Source: Limibacter armeniacum
GTDB taxonomy: Bacteria; Bacteroidota; Bacteroidia; Cytophagales; Flammeovirgaceae
Length of the DNA stretch: 64,000 nt
Assembly (NCBI RefSeq): GCF_036880985.1
Contig: NZ_JBAJNO010000008.1
Location: 806,001-870,000 of the forward strand
Reading direction: 5' to 3'
The notes under the pieces are model-generated. The model saw nothing but the letters and a program-made list of their open reading frames with translations, did not search any database and was not told the origin of the DNA. Positions 35,077 to 43,818 of this stretch are shown one piece after another (position 1 is the first letter of the stretch; each line of letters starts with the position of its first letter). The translations under genes were made by a program, and so were the position numbers.

Positions 35077-38000
35077 ATGAGCAAAAAAACATACTGGAAG
35101 GGTGTTGAGCAACTTACCAACAACCCGGACTTTGTGAAAAATGCTGAAAAAGAATTTCCAGAGCAGCTACCAATCGTAGATGCTTACGGAGATAATACTG
35201 ATGAAGAGTCAACTACTAGAAGGGACTTCCTGAAGGTAATGGGCTTCTCTGTAGCAGCAGTATCATTGGCAGCTTGTGAAGCTCCAGTGAAAAAGGCAAT
35301 TCCTTACCTGAACAAACCTGAAGAGGTTGATCCGGGAATTCCTAACTATTACGCTTCTACATTCATCGATGGATCAGATTACTGTCCGGTTGTTGTAAAA
35401 ACACGTGAGGGTCGTCCGATCTTGGTGGAAGGTAACACTTTCTCATCTCTTACTAAGGGTGGTGTTTCTGCGAGAGCAGCAGCTTCAGTTCTTTCTCTTT
35501 ATGACAATGAGAAGATCAAAAACCCAACTAAAGGTGGTAAAGAAATCGCTTGGGACAAGCTGGATGCAGAGGTAACTGCTGGTCTGAAAGCTGCTGGTAA
35601 AGTAGCGATCGTGGCTAATACAGTCCTTTCTCCTTCTACAAAGCTTGTTCTGAAGCAATTTGCAGATACATATAATGCTGACTTGGTTCAATATGACCAA
35701 GTATCAGTTTCAGCGCTGATCGAGGCTAACCGCAAGCAGTTTGGTAAAGCTGTAGTTCCAGCTTACAAATTCGGTGAGGCTAAGACAGTAGTCAGCTTCG
35801 GTGCTGACTTCTTGGGCAACTGGGTAGCAATGGAGGAGCACACTGCTAACTTCATGGCAACTAGAAAAGTTGGTCCTAACAGAAAAGAAATGTCTCAACT
35901 GTTTGTGTTCGAAACAATGCTTTCGATCACAGGTGCACAAGCTGACTACAGAACGCCAGTTAGAGCGTCTGAAGAAGGTTTGGCAGTAGCAGCGCTTTAC
36001 AATGAGATCGCTAAGGTGACTGATAACGCGACTGTAAACACTGCAGCATTCAAGAGCGAGAACATCAAGAAAGCGGCTAAAGCCCTGCTAGCTTCTAAAG
36101 GTAAGTCAATCGTTGTTTCAGGTATCAACAACGTGGCAGTTCAACTGATGGTGAACAGCATCAACCAGATGCTGGATAACTATGGTAAAACTGTAGACCT
36201 TGACAGACCATCATTCCAGAAGCAAGGTAACGACGTAGCAATGAACGCTTTCGTTGACGGCTTGAAAGTAGGTAAATACGGTGCGGTTGTATTCTACAAC
36301 GCAAACCCTGTTTACGATCACTCAAGAGGTGGTGAAATTGCTAAAGCAATCAGCAAAGCAAAACTTTCAGTAGCGACAGCTGACAGACTGAACGAAACTG
36401 CTTCACTTTGTACTTACAACGCTCCTGACTCTCACTACTTGGAGTCTTGGAACGATGCTGAGGCAAGAAAAGGCTTCTTCGCTTTGGGGCAGCCTACTAT
36501 TTCTACAATCTTCTCTACTCGTCAGGCACAGGAATCATTCCTGATCTGGGCAGAGGATGAGAGAGAGTACGAAGAGGTAATTCAGGAGTACTGGAAGAAT
36601 ACACTGTTCCCAATGCAGTCTCAAGAGTCAACTTTTGAGAAGTTTTGGGTAAGATCACTTCACAACGGTGTTTTCGAGACAACAGCGGCATACACTTCAG
36701 TTCACGAGGCTAACGGCGATGCAGTAGACTATACGTCGGCAATTGACACGAATGAAGTAGTGTCTTCTCTACGTAAATCATACAAAGCAGGAAACGCAGG
36801 AACTGAAATCGTTGTTTTCTCTACAGCGGTAATGGGTGCTGGTACACAGGCTAACAACCCAATGCTGCAAGAGACTCCAGACCCAATCACGAAGGTCTGC
36901 TGGGGTAACTACATTGCAATGCACCCAGCTCAGGCTAAGGAAATGGGCTTGGAAGAGTTCGAAACGAAGAAAGCAGTTGTGAAAGTTTCAACACCGAAAG
37001 GTACTGTTGAGCTTCCAGTTGTAATGCAGCCAGGTCTTCCTAAAGGCGTATTGGCAATCGCTACTGGTTACGGTAGAGATGCTGAGAAAGCTGGTAAGGT
37101 AGCCGCTCAGGCAGCAGGTTTCAACGCTTTCACACTGGTAAGTAATAAAGACGGTTTTGCGCAGTATGCTATCACTGACAAGGTTTCAGTAGAGGCTACT
37201 GGTGAGAAGCAAGACTTGGCACAGACTCAGACACACGAAACAATCATGGGTCGTGAGTCAATCATTCAGGAGACTACACTGGGTGAGTACAAGAAAAACC
37301 CTGCTGCAGCACGTTACCAAGTGATGATCTCAACTTACGAAGGTAAGGAGAAGCCAGAGAACATCTCGGCTTGGGACATCAACAACGATGGCTACGGCAA
37401 GAAAGAAGAGGTGGAAGACAAGCACAACGCACTGTGGTTCGACAGAATGGGCTTGCAGGCGGATACGCACTCTTACCCTAACCACCACTGGGGTCTTGCA
37501 ATCGACCTGAACTCTTGTACTGGTTGTTCAGCATGTGTGGTAGCATGTCACCTTGAGAACAACGTACCTGTAGTAGGTAAAGACGAAGTAGTAAGAAGAC
37601 GTGAGATGCACTGGATGCGTATCGACCGTTACTATGCTCACGAAGAGGTAGAAATCCACATGCCGGAGGACTACAAGAAAATGGAGCAAGCGGTTGAGAA
37701 CCCAGAGGTTGTATTCCAGCCAATGATGTGTCAGCACTGTAATAACGCTCCTTGTGAGACTGTTTGTCCAGTAGCTGCAACTACTCACTCTTCAGAAGGT
37801 CTGAACCAAATGACGTACAACCGTTGTGTTGGTACTAAGTACTGTGGTAACAACTGTCCTTACAAAGTACGTCGTTTCAACTGGTTCAAGTACCACAACA
37901 ACAATGAGTTTGACTATCACTTGAACAACGATCTGGGCAAAATGGTATTGAACCCTGACGTTACAGTTCGTTCTCGTGGTGTGATGGAAAAATGCTCAAT

Positions 38001-38268
38001 GTGTGTGCAAAGAATCCAAGGCGGTAAGCTGAAAGCGAAGCGTGAAGGTCGTCAGATGGTTGACGGTGATGCTTCAACAGCTTGTGCTACAGCTTGTCCT
38101 TCAAATGCGATCGTATTCGGTGACCTGAACGATCCTAAGTCTAGCATCAGAAAAATGATGGAAGGCGAACTGGAGGAAAGAGCTTACAACGTTCTGGACG
38201 AGATCAACACAAGACCGAACGTTTGGTACATGGCCAAGGTAAGAAATAAGGACGCACATAACGCATAA
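35077..38268 (+). CDS. actB: Alternative complex III subunit B (Fe-S, molybdopterin-oxidoreductase-like)
   Basis: ActB is the large periplasmic subunit with a molybdopterin-oxidoreductase-like domain (no cofactor in characterised homologues) fused to a four-cluster ferredoxin-like domain. From the ATG at 35077 (MSKKTYWKG), chosen over 35053 because it matches the usual family N-terminus, there is a twin-arginine motif TTRRDFLKVMGF (R48-R49). The Fe-S part occupies about 810-1012 with CTGCSACVVAC, CQHCNNAPCETVCP, CVGTKYCGNNCP, CSMC and CATACP. Product about 1063 residues. It is 119 bases after actA and separated from actC by a long palindrome (38269-38333). Confidence 0.94.
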   Translation: MSKKTYWKGVEQLTNNPDFVKNAEKEFPEQLPIVDAYGDNTDEESTTRRDFLKVMGFSVAAVSLAACEAPVKKAIPYLNKPEEVDPGIPNYYASTFIDGSDYCPVVVKTREGRPILVEGNTFSSLTKGGVSARAAASVLSLYDNEKIKNPTKGGKEIAWDKLDAEVTAGLKAAGKVAIVANTVLSPSTKLVLKQFADTYNADLVQYDQVSVSALIEANRKQFGKAVVPAYKFGEAKTVVSFGADFLGNWVAMEEHTANFMATRKVGPNRKEMSQLFVFETMLSITGAQADYRTPVRASEEGLAVAALYNEIAKVTDNATVNTAAFKSENIKKAAKALLASKGKSIVVSGINNVAVQLMVNSINQMLDNYGKTVDLDRPSFQKQGNDVAMNAFVDGLKVGKYGAVVFYNANPVYDHSRGGEIAKAISKAKLSVATADRLNETASLCTYNAPDSHYLESWNDAEARKGFFALGQPTISTIFSTRQAQESFLIWAEDEREYEEVIQEYWKNTLFPMQSQESTFEKFWVRSLHNGVFETTAAYTSVHEANGDAVDYTSAIDTNEVVSSLRKSYKAGNAGTEIVVFSTAVMGAGTQANNPMLQETPDPITKVCWGNYIAMHPAQAKEMGLEEFETKKAVVKVSTPKGTVELPVVMQPGLPKGVLAIATGYGRDAEKAGKVAAQAAGFNAFTLVSNKDGFAQYAITDKVSVEATGEKQDLAQTQTHETIMGRESIIQETTLGEYKKNPAAARYQVMISTYEGKEKPENISAWDINNDGYGKKEEVEDKHNALWFDRMGLQADTHSYPNHHWGLAIDLNSCTGCSACVVACHLENNVPVVGKDEVVRRREMHWMRIDRYYAHEEVEIHMPEDYKKMEQAVENPEVVFQPMMCQHCNNAPCETVCPVAATTHSSEGLNQMTYNRCVGTKYCGNNCPYKVRRFNWFKYHNNNEFDYHLNNDLGKMVLNPDVTVRSRGVMEKCSMCVQRIQGGKLKAKREGRQMVDGDASTACATACPSNAIVFGDLNDPKSSIRKMMEGELEERAYNVLDEINTRPNVWYMAKVRNKDAHNA

Positions 38269-38333
38269 TAAGACTTGAGACCTAAGACATGAGGTATTAG
38301 ACCATAATCTAATATCTTGTGTCTTGAGTCTTA
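38269..38333. repeat. Intercistronic palindrome between actB and actC
   Basis: The left arm (TAAGACTTGAGAC ... GTATTAGA) and the right arm (TCTAATATC ... GTCTTGAGTCTTA) pair with a bulge of about 7 bases in the left arm. The 11-mer AGACTTGAGAC recurs in the palindrome at 56521-56563. Confidence 0.75.
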
Positions 38334-38368
38334 CATCTAAAAAAATTTAAAACTCATAAGCAATAGAT

Positions 38369-39820
38369 ATGGAAATCGTATCAAAAGTTCGTGAGCCACT
38401 GGTAACCGGTGGTAAGACGTACAAAGATATCACAGAGGACGTTTGTCGTCCGGTGGAGGCTGCGCCAAATATCAAATGGTTGGCTGGTCTTGGATTTGCC
38501 CTACTGCTGCTCGTTTCAGGTGGCTACTTCCTGGGAGAGATGCTGTGGTATGGTATCGGTAAATGGGGTATGAACAAGTCAGTAGAATGGGCTTGGGATA
38601 TCACCAACTTCGTATGGTGGGTAGGTATCGGTCACGCAGGTACCCTGATCTCTGCCGTACTTCTTTTGTTCCGCCAGAAATGGAGAACATCTATTAACCG
38701 TGCTGCGGAAGCAATGACGATCTTCGCCGTAATCTGTGCCGCTATCTGGCCAGTAGTACACATGGGTCGTCCTTGGTTGGGTGCTTACTGGGCTCTTCCA
38801 CTTCCAAACGCATTTGGTTCACTGTGGGTAAACTTCAACTCACCACTACTTTGGGACGTATTCGCGATCTCAACTTACTTCTCTGTATCATTGGTATTCT
38901 GGTTCATCGGTCTGATTCCTGACTTTGCAACTATCCGTGACAGAGCAATTAAGCCAGTTCCAAGACTGATCTACGGTATGCTTTCAATGGGCTTCAATGG
39001 CTCAGCTAAAACTTGGATGCACTACGAATCAGTATCATTGATTCTGGCAGGTCTTTCGACTCCTTTGGTACTTTCAGTACACACGATTGTATCGTTTGAC
39101 TTTGCTACTTCAGTGATTCCTGGATGGCACACAACTATTTTCCCTCCATACTTCGTAGCAGGTGCGATCTTCTCAGGTTTCGCCATGGTATTGACGTTGA
39201 TGATTGTAACGCGTAAGCTTTACAACTTGGAGGACTACATCACAATGGAGCACATTGAGATGATGAACGTCATTATTACAGTGACAGGTTCAGTAGTAGG
39301 TATCGCCTACATTACTGAGTTCTTCATCGCTTGGTACTCAGGTGTAGAATATGAGCAATATGCTTTCGTAAACCGTATGACAGGTCAGTACTGGTGGGCT
39401 TACTGGTCAATGATGACTTGTAACGTAATCTCTCCACAGCTGTTCTACTTCAAAGGAGTAAGAACAAACCTGTATGCGACTTTCGCACTGTCAATCGTGG
39501 TAAACATTGGTATGTGGTTCGAGCGTTTCGTAATTATCGTAACATCACTGCACAGAGACTACCTGCCTTCAAGCTGGGTATACTTCTCGCCAACAATTCA
39601 CGACGTGATGTCATACGTATTTACATTCGGTCTGTTCTTCACGCTGTTCCTGATGTTCTCTAAATTCTTCCCTGTAGTCAACATGGCTGAGGTGAAATCA
39701 ATCCTTAGAGACTCAGACTCTAAAGTGTACAGAGGTCGTAGAACTATCTCTGATGCTGTAGTACCAGCTGACCACAGAACAACTGAAGAAGAAAAGGCAA
39801 GAGAAAGCGTAATGGCTTAA
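38369..39820 (+). CDS. actC: Alternative complex III subunit C (NrfD/PsrC-like quinol-binding membrane protein)
   Basis: The 483-residue protein has about ten membrane helices. FVWWVGIGHAGTLISAVLLLF and WPVVHMGRPWLGAYW are signature stretches of the NrfD family and of ActC, likely near the quinol site. KTWMHYESVSLILAGLSTPLVLSVHTIVSFDFA is also typical. The C-terminal about 40 residues are cytosolic and charged. It sits between actB and actD in the conserved order. Codon bias is strong. Confidence 0.94.
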   Translation: MEIVSKVREPLVTGGKTYKDITEDVCRPVEAAPNIKWLAGLGFALLLLVSGGYFLGEMLWYGIGKWGMNKSVEWAWDITNFVWWVGIGHAGTLISAVLLLFRQKWRTSINRAAEAMTIFAVICAAIWPVVHMGRPWLGAYWALPLPNAFGSLWVNFNSPLLWDVFAISTYFSVSLVFWFIGLIPDFATIRDRAIKPVPRLIYGMLSMGFNGSAKTWMHYESVSLILAGLSTPLVLSVHTIVSFDFATSVIPGWHTTIFPPYFVAGAIFSGFAMVLTLMIVTRKLYNLEDYITMEHIEMMNVIITVTGSVVGIAYITEFFIAWYSGVEYEQYAFVNRMTGQYWWAYWSMMTCNVISPQLFYFKGVRTNLYATFALSIVVNIGMWFERFVIIVTSLHRDYLPSSWVYFSPTIHDVMSYVFTFGLFFTLFLMFSKFFPVVNMAEVKSILRDSDSKVYRGRRTISDAVVPADHRTTEEEKARESVMA

Positions 39821-39872
39821 TCACCGCTAAACAGTTGTGTGAAATTCTGAAGAACTGAAAACAGAAAATTCA

Positions 39873-40484
39873 ATGGAAAACAATAAGCATTTCGTACTGG
39901 GTATATTCAACGACCACAACGTGTTGCTGAAAGCGGTGAAAGCTGTAAGAGGCAAGGGCGTGAATATCAAAGAGGTATATACTCCTTACCCGGTTCACCA
40001 CCTAGAGGACGCACTAGGATATAAGAGATCTTGGATGCCAAAAGCGGCATTTATGTTTGGTATGACAGGTACAATCCTGGCAATCGTACTCCAAACTTGG
40101 GTGATGGGTATTGACTGGCCGATGATTATCGGTGGTAAGTCATTTATCGCTATCCCTGACTTTGTTCCGATTACTTTCGAGTTGACAGTACTACTGTCTG
40201 CATTCGGTATGGTAGGTTCATTCTTTGTATCACAAGGTCTGAAACCTTACGCTGTACCAGTTATATTTGACAGAAGACAATCTGACGACAAGCACGTAAT
40301 GGCGATTGATTTGGCTAAAAATGGCTTGAGCGAAGCAGAACTTATGGGTCTTTTGGAAGAGACAGGCGCAGAAGAAGTGAAAAGAAGAGACCTGACTGAG
40401 AAAGAGCAGGAAGGTAACTTTATCACTTACATTGTTGACCTGTTTACACACGGTGTAACTGACTCAGCTCGTAAACTAAACTAA
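39873..40484 (+). CDS. actD: Alternative complex III subunit D (DUF3341)
   Basis: The 203-residue protein has a soluble N-terminal half with the ActD pattern (FVLGIFNDHNVLLKAVKAVRGKGVNIKEVYTPYPVHHLEDALGYKRS), then two membrane helices (about 64-85 and 103-128). It is a structural subunit of alternative complex III with no cofactor. Spacing to actC is 52 bases. A second long palindrome follows before actE. Confidence 0.92.
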   Translation: MENNKHFVLGIFNDHNVLLKAVKAVRGKGVNIKEVYTPYPVHHLEDALGYKRSWMPKAAFMFGMTGTILAIVLQTWVMGIDWPMIIGGKSFIAIPDFVPITFELTVLLSAFGMVGSFFVSQGLKPYAVPVIFDRRQSDDKHVMAIDLAKNGLSEAELMGLLEETGAEEVKRRDLTEKEQEGNFITYIVDLFTHGVTDSARKLN

Positions 40485-40490
40485 TTTTCT

Positions 40491-40562
40491 AGAGGCTAGA
40501 GACAAGAAGCTAGAACATAGATAAATACTTGTCTAGGTTCTAGTCTCTAGGTTCTGGCTTCT
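40491..40562. repeat. Intercistronic palindrome between actD and actE
   Basis: Two arms of about 35 bases, built from repeated words such as CTAGAGAC, AAGAAGC and CTAGAAC, pair imperfectly with many G-U pairs (AGAGGCTAGAG with CTGGCTTCT-type complement). It resembles the elements at 38269 and 56521 in word composition. Confidence 0.65.
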
Positions 40563-40592
40563 AAAAAGAATCAAACATAAAATTTTCGCAAA

Positions 40593-41261
40593 ATGCGCAT
40601 CAATAAAATACTTCTTGGACTTTTGGCAGGTGCTGCGGTAATGACAGGATGTACAGCGGAAGGTAACGATCCAGGTGTGGAGTATGCTCCACAAATGTAT
40701 GTTTCAATCCCTTACGAGCCACTTACGCAGGTGACCAATGAAGGGGTTCCTACTGGTCTTATCGAAGGCTTGTATGAGTACTATACCAACTCAACTCCTT
40801 ACAACGACTACAAAGGTAAGCAGCCGATGAACGAGATGCTTCCTGTTGAAGGTACAGTTGCTCGTCAGAACTACTCTTCAGTGACTAAGTCATTAGACGC
40901 TAAGCCAGACCAACCGCTTCTTTACTACAAAGAGTACGGTAAAAACGACTTGGAAAAAGCAGCAGCAGAGCTGCAAAACCCACTTCCAGACTCAAAAGAT
41001 ATCGTGAAAGAGGGTAAGCACCTTTTTGAGGCTTACTGTCAGCCATGTCACGGTGCAGCTGGTGATGGTCAAGGCAAAGTAGGTAAGGTATACCTTGGTG
41101 TAGCTAACCTGAAAGGCAAGGCTATCGTCAATGCAACTGACGGTCATATCTTCCACGTTATCACTCATGGAAAAGGCAGAATGTGGTCTCATAAATCACA
41201 GCTGAATCCTGAGCAGAGATGGAAAATCGTTAAATACGTAAGAGATCTTCAAGGTAAGTAA
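40593..41261 (+). CDS. actE: Alternative complex III subunit E (monohaem cytochrome c lipoprotein)
   Basis: The 222-residue lipoprotein (lipobox AVMTGC, C20) carries one haem motif CQPCH (C149-H153) in a class I cytochrome c domain (GKHLFEAYCQPCHGAAGDGQGKVG), with a probable Met ligand in GKGRMWSHKSQL. It should receive electrons from ActA/ActB on the periplasmic face. The conserved position between actD and actF supports the name. Confidence 0.93.
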   Translation: MRINKILLGLLAGAAVMTGCTAEGNDPGVEYAPQMYVSIPYEPLTQVTNEGVPTGLIEGLYEYYTNSTPYNDYKGKQPMNEMLPVEGTVARQNYSSVTKSLDAKPDQPLLYYKEYGKNDLEKAAAELQNPLPDSKDIVKEGKHLFEAYCQPCHGAAGDGQGKVGKVYLGVANLKGKAIVNATDGHIFHVITHGKGRMWSHKSQLNPEQRWKIVKYVRDLQGK

Positions 41262-41368
41262 TTGCAAATAGTTTTGTTGGGTTGAGAGTGTCAGTGCACT
41301 TTTTTCAAAAATTGGAGAAACGTGCAGGGGGACTTCTTGGGCTTAGCAAAACCAAAAAGATATAAAAA

Positions 41369-42736
41369 ATGGCTCACGTAGATGTAGATATCAACAACAT
41401 TCAGGAGCAATTCTCCTTCTCGGGGGACCTGAAGAAAAAAATACTCGGTATTGGCGGACTGGGTGTGCTGGTACTTGTGATCGGCATAGTGATGCTGATG
41501 TTTGGTGGCGGACACGGTCATGAGGAGCACCATGCTGCTCTTGAGGCTGCTGCTAACGTAGCATCTGTAGCTTCTGATGGTCACGGGCACGCAGCAGATG
41601 TAGCGGCTCATGCTGAAGGTGGCGAGCACCACGGTGGTTTCCACTGGACAACTGTACTGAAAACTAACCTTTGGATGAATGCAGTATACTTTATCGGTAT
41701 CGCACTTCTTGGTTTCTTCTTCTTTACAATCCAGTTTGCGGCAAACGCAGGTTGGTCAACGCCAGTTCAGCGTATCATGTTGAACTTCGGTAGATTTATT
41801 CCTATCGGTGGTGCTATCCTGTTGGTAGCATTCCTGATCGGTAACCACGATATTTTCCACTGGACGCACAGCTACCTGTTCGATCCAACAAGCCCAGAGT
41901 TTGACCCAGTTATCAAAGGTAAGGAAGGCTTCCTTAACCTTCCTTTCTACTTGGTTAGAATGGTAGTGTTCGTAGCAGTTTGGACAGTGTTCTTCTTTAT
42001 GCTGAACAAACTTTCTACTAACGAGGATCTTCACGTAGGTTCAACTGTACACTTCAGAAGAACACAAAGAATCTCAGTAGCATTCTTGATCTTCTTCGGT
42101 GTATCAGAGTCTATCGCTTCTTGGGACTGGATCATGTCAATCGACACACACTGGTACTCAACACTATTCGGTTGGTACTGTCTGGCTAGCTGGTTGGTAA
42201 CTGCGGTTTCATCAATCACGTTGGTAGCAGTAATCCTGAAAGAAATGGGTTACCTGAAAATTGTTAACGAAAACCACTTCCATGACCTTGGTAAGTTTAT
42301 CTTCGGTTTCTCAATCTTCTGGTCGTACCTGTTCCTTGCGCAGTTCCTTTTGATCTACTACGCTAACATCCCAGAGGAAACAATTTACTTTATTGAGCGT
42401 CTGAGATCAGGAAACTACTTCTGGATCTTCGTTACAATGTTGTTGTTCAACTTTGTAATGCCTTTCTTCATCATGATGACAAGAGATGCGAAGAGAAAGA
42501 CTATGTTCCTGAAGATCGTTACTGTAGTAATCATCATCGGTCACTGGTTGGACTTCTACCTGATGATCACTCCAGGTGTTCTGAAAGAAAACGGTGGTAT
42601 GACTTTGTCAGCTATCGGTATGGGTCTGGTATTCCTGTCAGGTTTTGCTTACGTGATCTTCAATGGTCTTACTAAAGCAGGTCTGATTCCTCAGAATCAC
42701 CCAATGATCGAGGAAGGTATCTACCACCACACTTAA
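41369..42736 (+). CDS. actF: Alternative complex III subunit F (NrfD-like membrane protein)
   Basis: The 455-residue integral membrane protein belongs to the same family as ActC. After a first helix (about 30-48) comes a His-rich loop (about 50-95) with HGHEEHH, DGHGHA and GEHHGGFHW, then about nine more helices. SESIASWDWIMSIDTHWYSTLFGWY and RLRSGNYFWIFV are typical of ActF. It is the last act gene and is followed by a terminator; no cytochrome oxidase genes follow here, unlike many operons of this type. Confidence 0.93.
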   Translation: MAHVDVDINNIQEQFSFSGDLKKKILGIGGLGVLVLVIGIVMLMFGGGHGHEEHHAALEAAANVASVASDGHGHAADVAAHAEGGEHHGGFHWTTVLKTNLWMNAVYFIGIALLGFFFFTIQFAANAGWSTPVQRIMLNFGRFIPIGGAILLVAFLIGNHDIFHWTHSYLFDPTSPEFDPVIKGKEGFLNLPFYLVRMVVFVAVWTVFFFMLNKLSTNEDLHVGSTVHFRRTQRISVAFLIFFGVSESIASWDWIMSIDTHWYSTLFGWYCLASWLVTAVSSITLVAVILKEMGYLKIVNENHFHDLGKFIFGFSIFWSYLFLAQFLLIYYANIPEETIYFIERLRSGNYFWIFVTMLLFNFVMPFFIMMTRDAKRKTMFLKIVTVVIIIGHWLDFYLMITPGVLKENGGMTLSAIGMGLVFLSGFAYVIFNGLTKAGLIPQNHPMIEEGIYHHT

Positions 42737-42773
42737 GAAATGCAGTAGCAACTAGTTTGTTACTTAAAAATAT

Positions 42774-42808
42774 AACCCTCGGGAGAGCAATCTTCTGAGG
42801 GTTTTTGT
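42774..42808 (+). terminator. Terminator of the act operon
   Basis: AACCCTC and GAGGGTT with further partial pairing, then a T-tract, about 37 bases after actF. Confidence 0.82.
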
Positions 42809-42881
42809 TTTTACAGGAATTTGAAACAACCGGTCCTTATGTGGGGTTATGATTGGAGAATCATAATCAAGAAAATTAGCG

Positions 42882-43709
42882 ATGGGAAGAATTAAAGCGT
42901 TTGATAAACTGAAGGACACAGGTTATACAATGCCTGTACTTTTTGTAGGACATGGGTCTCCTATGAATGGAATTGAAGACAATGAGTTTAGCCGTTATTG
43001 GGCAAAACTAGGTAAAGAAATACCAGAGCCAGCTGCCGTATTGTGTATTTCGGCACATTGGCTGACAAGGGGAACACATATTACGGCAATGGACGCTCCA
43101 AGAACGATTCATGACTTTGGTGGTTTCCCAAAAGAGTTGTTTGAGGTAGAGTACCCTGCACCGGGAAGCCCTGAAATAGCAAAGTCAACGAGTGATCTGA
43201 TTGCTTCAACCTCAGTAGGGCTAGACCATGATTGGGGGTTGGATCACGGTTGCTGGACTGTGGTCAGACACATGTACCCAAATGCCAATATTCCTGTCCT
43301 TCAATTGAGTATTGATTATGATAAGCCCGCATCATATCATTATGAGTTGGGCAAAGAGTTGCAGGCATTAAGAAAGAAGGGAGTTTTGATAATGGGAAGT
43401 GGCAATATGGTCCATAACCTTAGAATGGTAGCTTGGGATAAGATGAGTACACCTGACTTTGGGTTTGACTGGGCATTGGAAATCAACGAAAAGTTCAAGC
43501 AGCTGATTTCAGCCCAAGACCATCAGTCCTTAATTGATTATCAGAAACTAGGACAAGCTGCCCGATTGGCAGTGCCAACCCCAGACCATTATTTCCCTTT
43601 GCTCTATACCTTGGCATTGCAGCAGGAGAGTGATGAGGTATCCTTTTTTAATGACAGGTATGTAGGAGGGTCTCTTAATATGACATCCGTGAAGATTTCA
43701 GCTAGTTAG
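42882..43709 (+). CDS. ygiD: YgiD-like extradiol dioxygenase (LigB family)
   Basis: The 275-residue protein belongs to the class III extradiol dioxygenases. E. coli YgiD opens the ring of DOPA and uses a divalent metal. The ligand-like residues are H24 in GHGSP, H59 in SAHW, H122 in DHGCW, and the GSGNMVHNLR block. DAPRTIHDFGGFP and ALEWYPAPG-like EYPAPGSPE segments are family-typical. It is a single gene between two terminators. The physiological substrate here is unknown. Confidence 0.88.
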   Translation: MGRIKAFDKLKDTGYTMPVLFVGHGSPMNGIEDNEFSRYWAKLGKEIPEPAAVLCISAHWLTRGTHITAMDAPRTIHDFGGFPKELFEVEYPAPGSPEIAKSTSDLIASTSVGLDHDWGLDHGCWTVVRHMYPNANIPVLQLSIDYDKPASYHYELGKELQALRKKGVLIMGSGNMVHNLRMVAWDKMSTPDFGFDWALEINEKFKQLISAQDHQSLIDYQKLGQAARLAVPTPDHYFPLLYTLALQQESDEVSFFNDRYVGGSLNMTSVKISAS

Positions 43710-43716
43710 GTGAGAG

Positions 43717-43745
43717 TGGTTCAGTTTAAGCTGAACCATTTTTTA
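43717..43745 (+). terminator. Terminator after ygiD
   Basis: TGGTTCAG and CTGAACCA pair perfectly over TTTAAG, followed by TTTTTTATT. Confidence 0.9.
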
Positions 43746-43818
43746 TTATTCTTAGAATTATCTATACTTCCCATATTTTAAGGGTAGATGACTTTTTAAT
43801 ACTAAACCTGATTACTAA

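Noticed and set aside
38269-40562. The intercistronic palindromes taken as a CRISPR array
   Set aside because: There are no regularly spaced direct repeats with unique spacers, and no cas genes.
42882-43709. ygiD as part of an aromatic degradation pathway
   Set aside because: No other ring-cleavage pathway gene is nearby; it is a single-gene unit.
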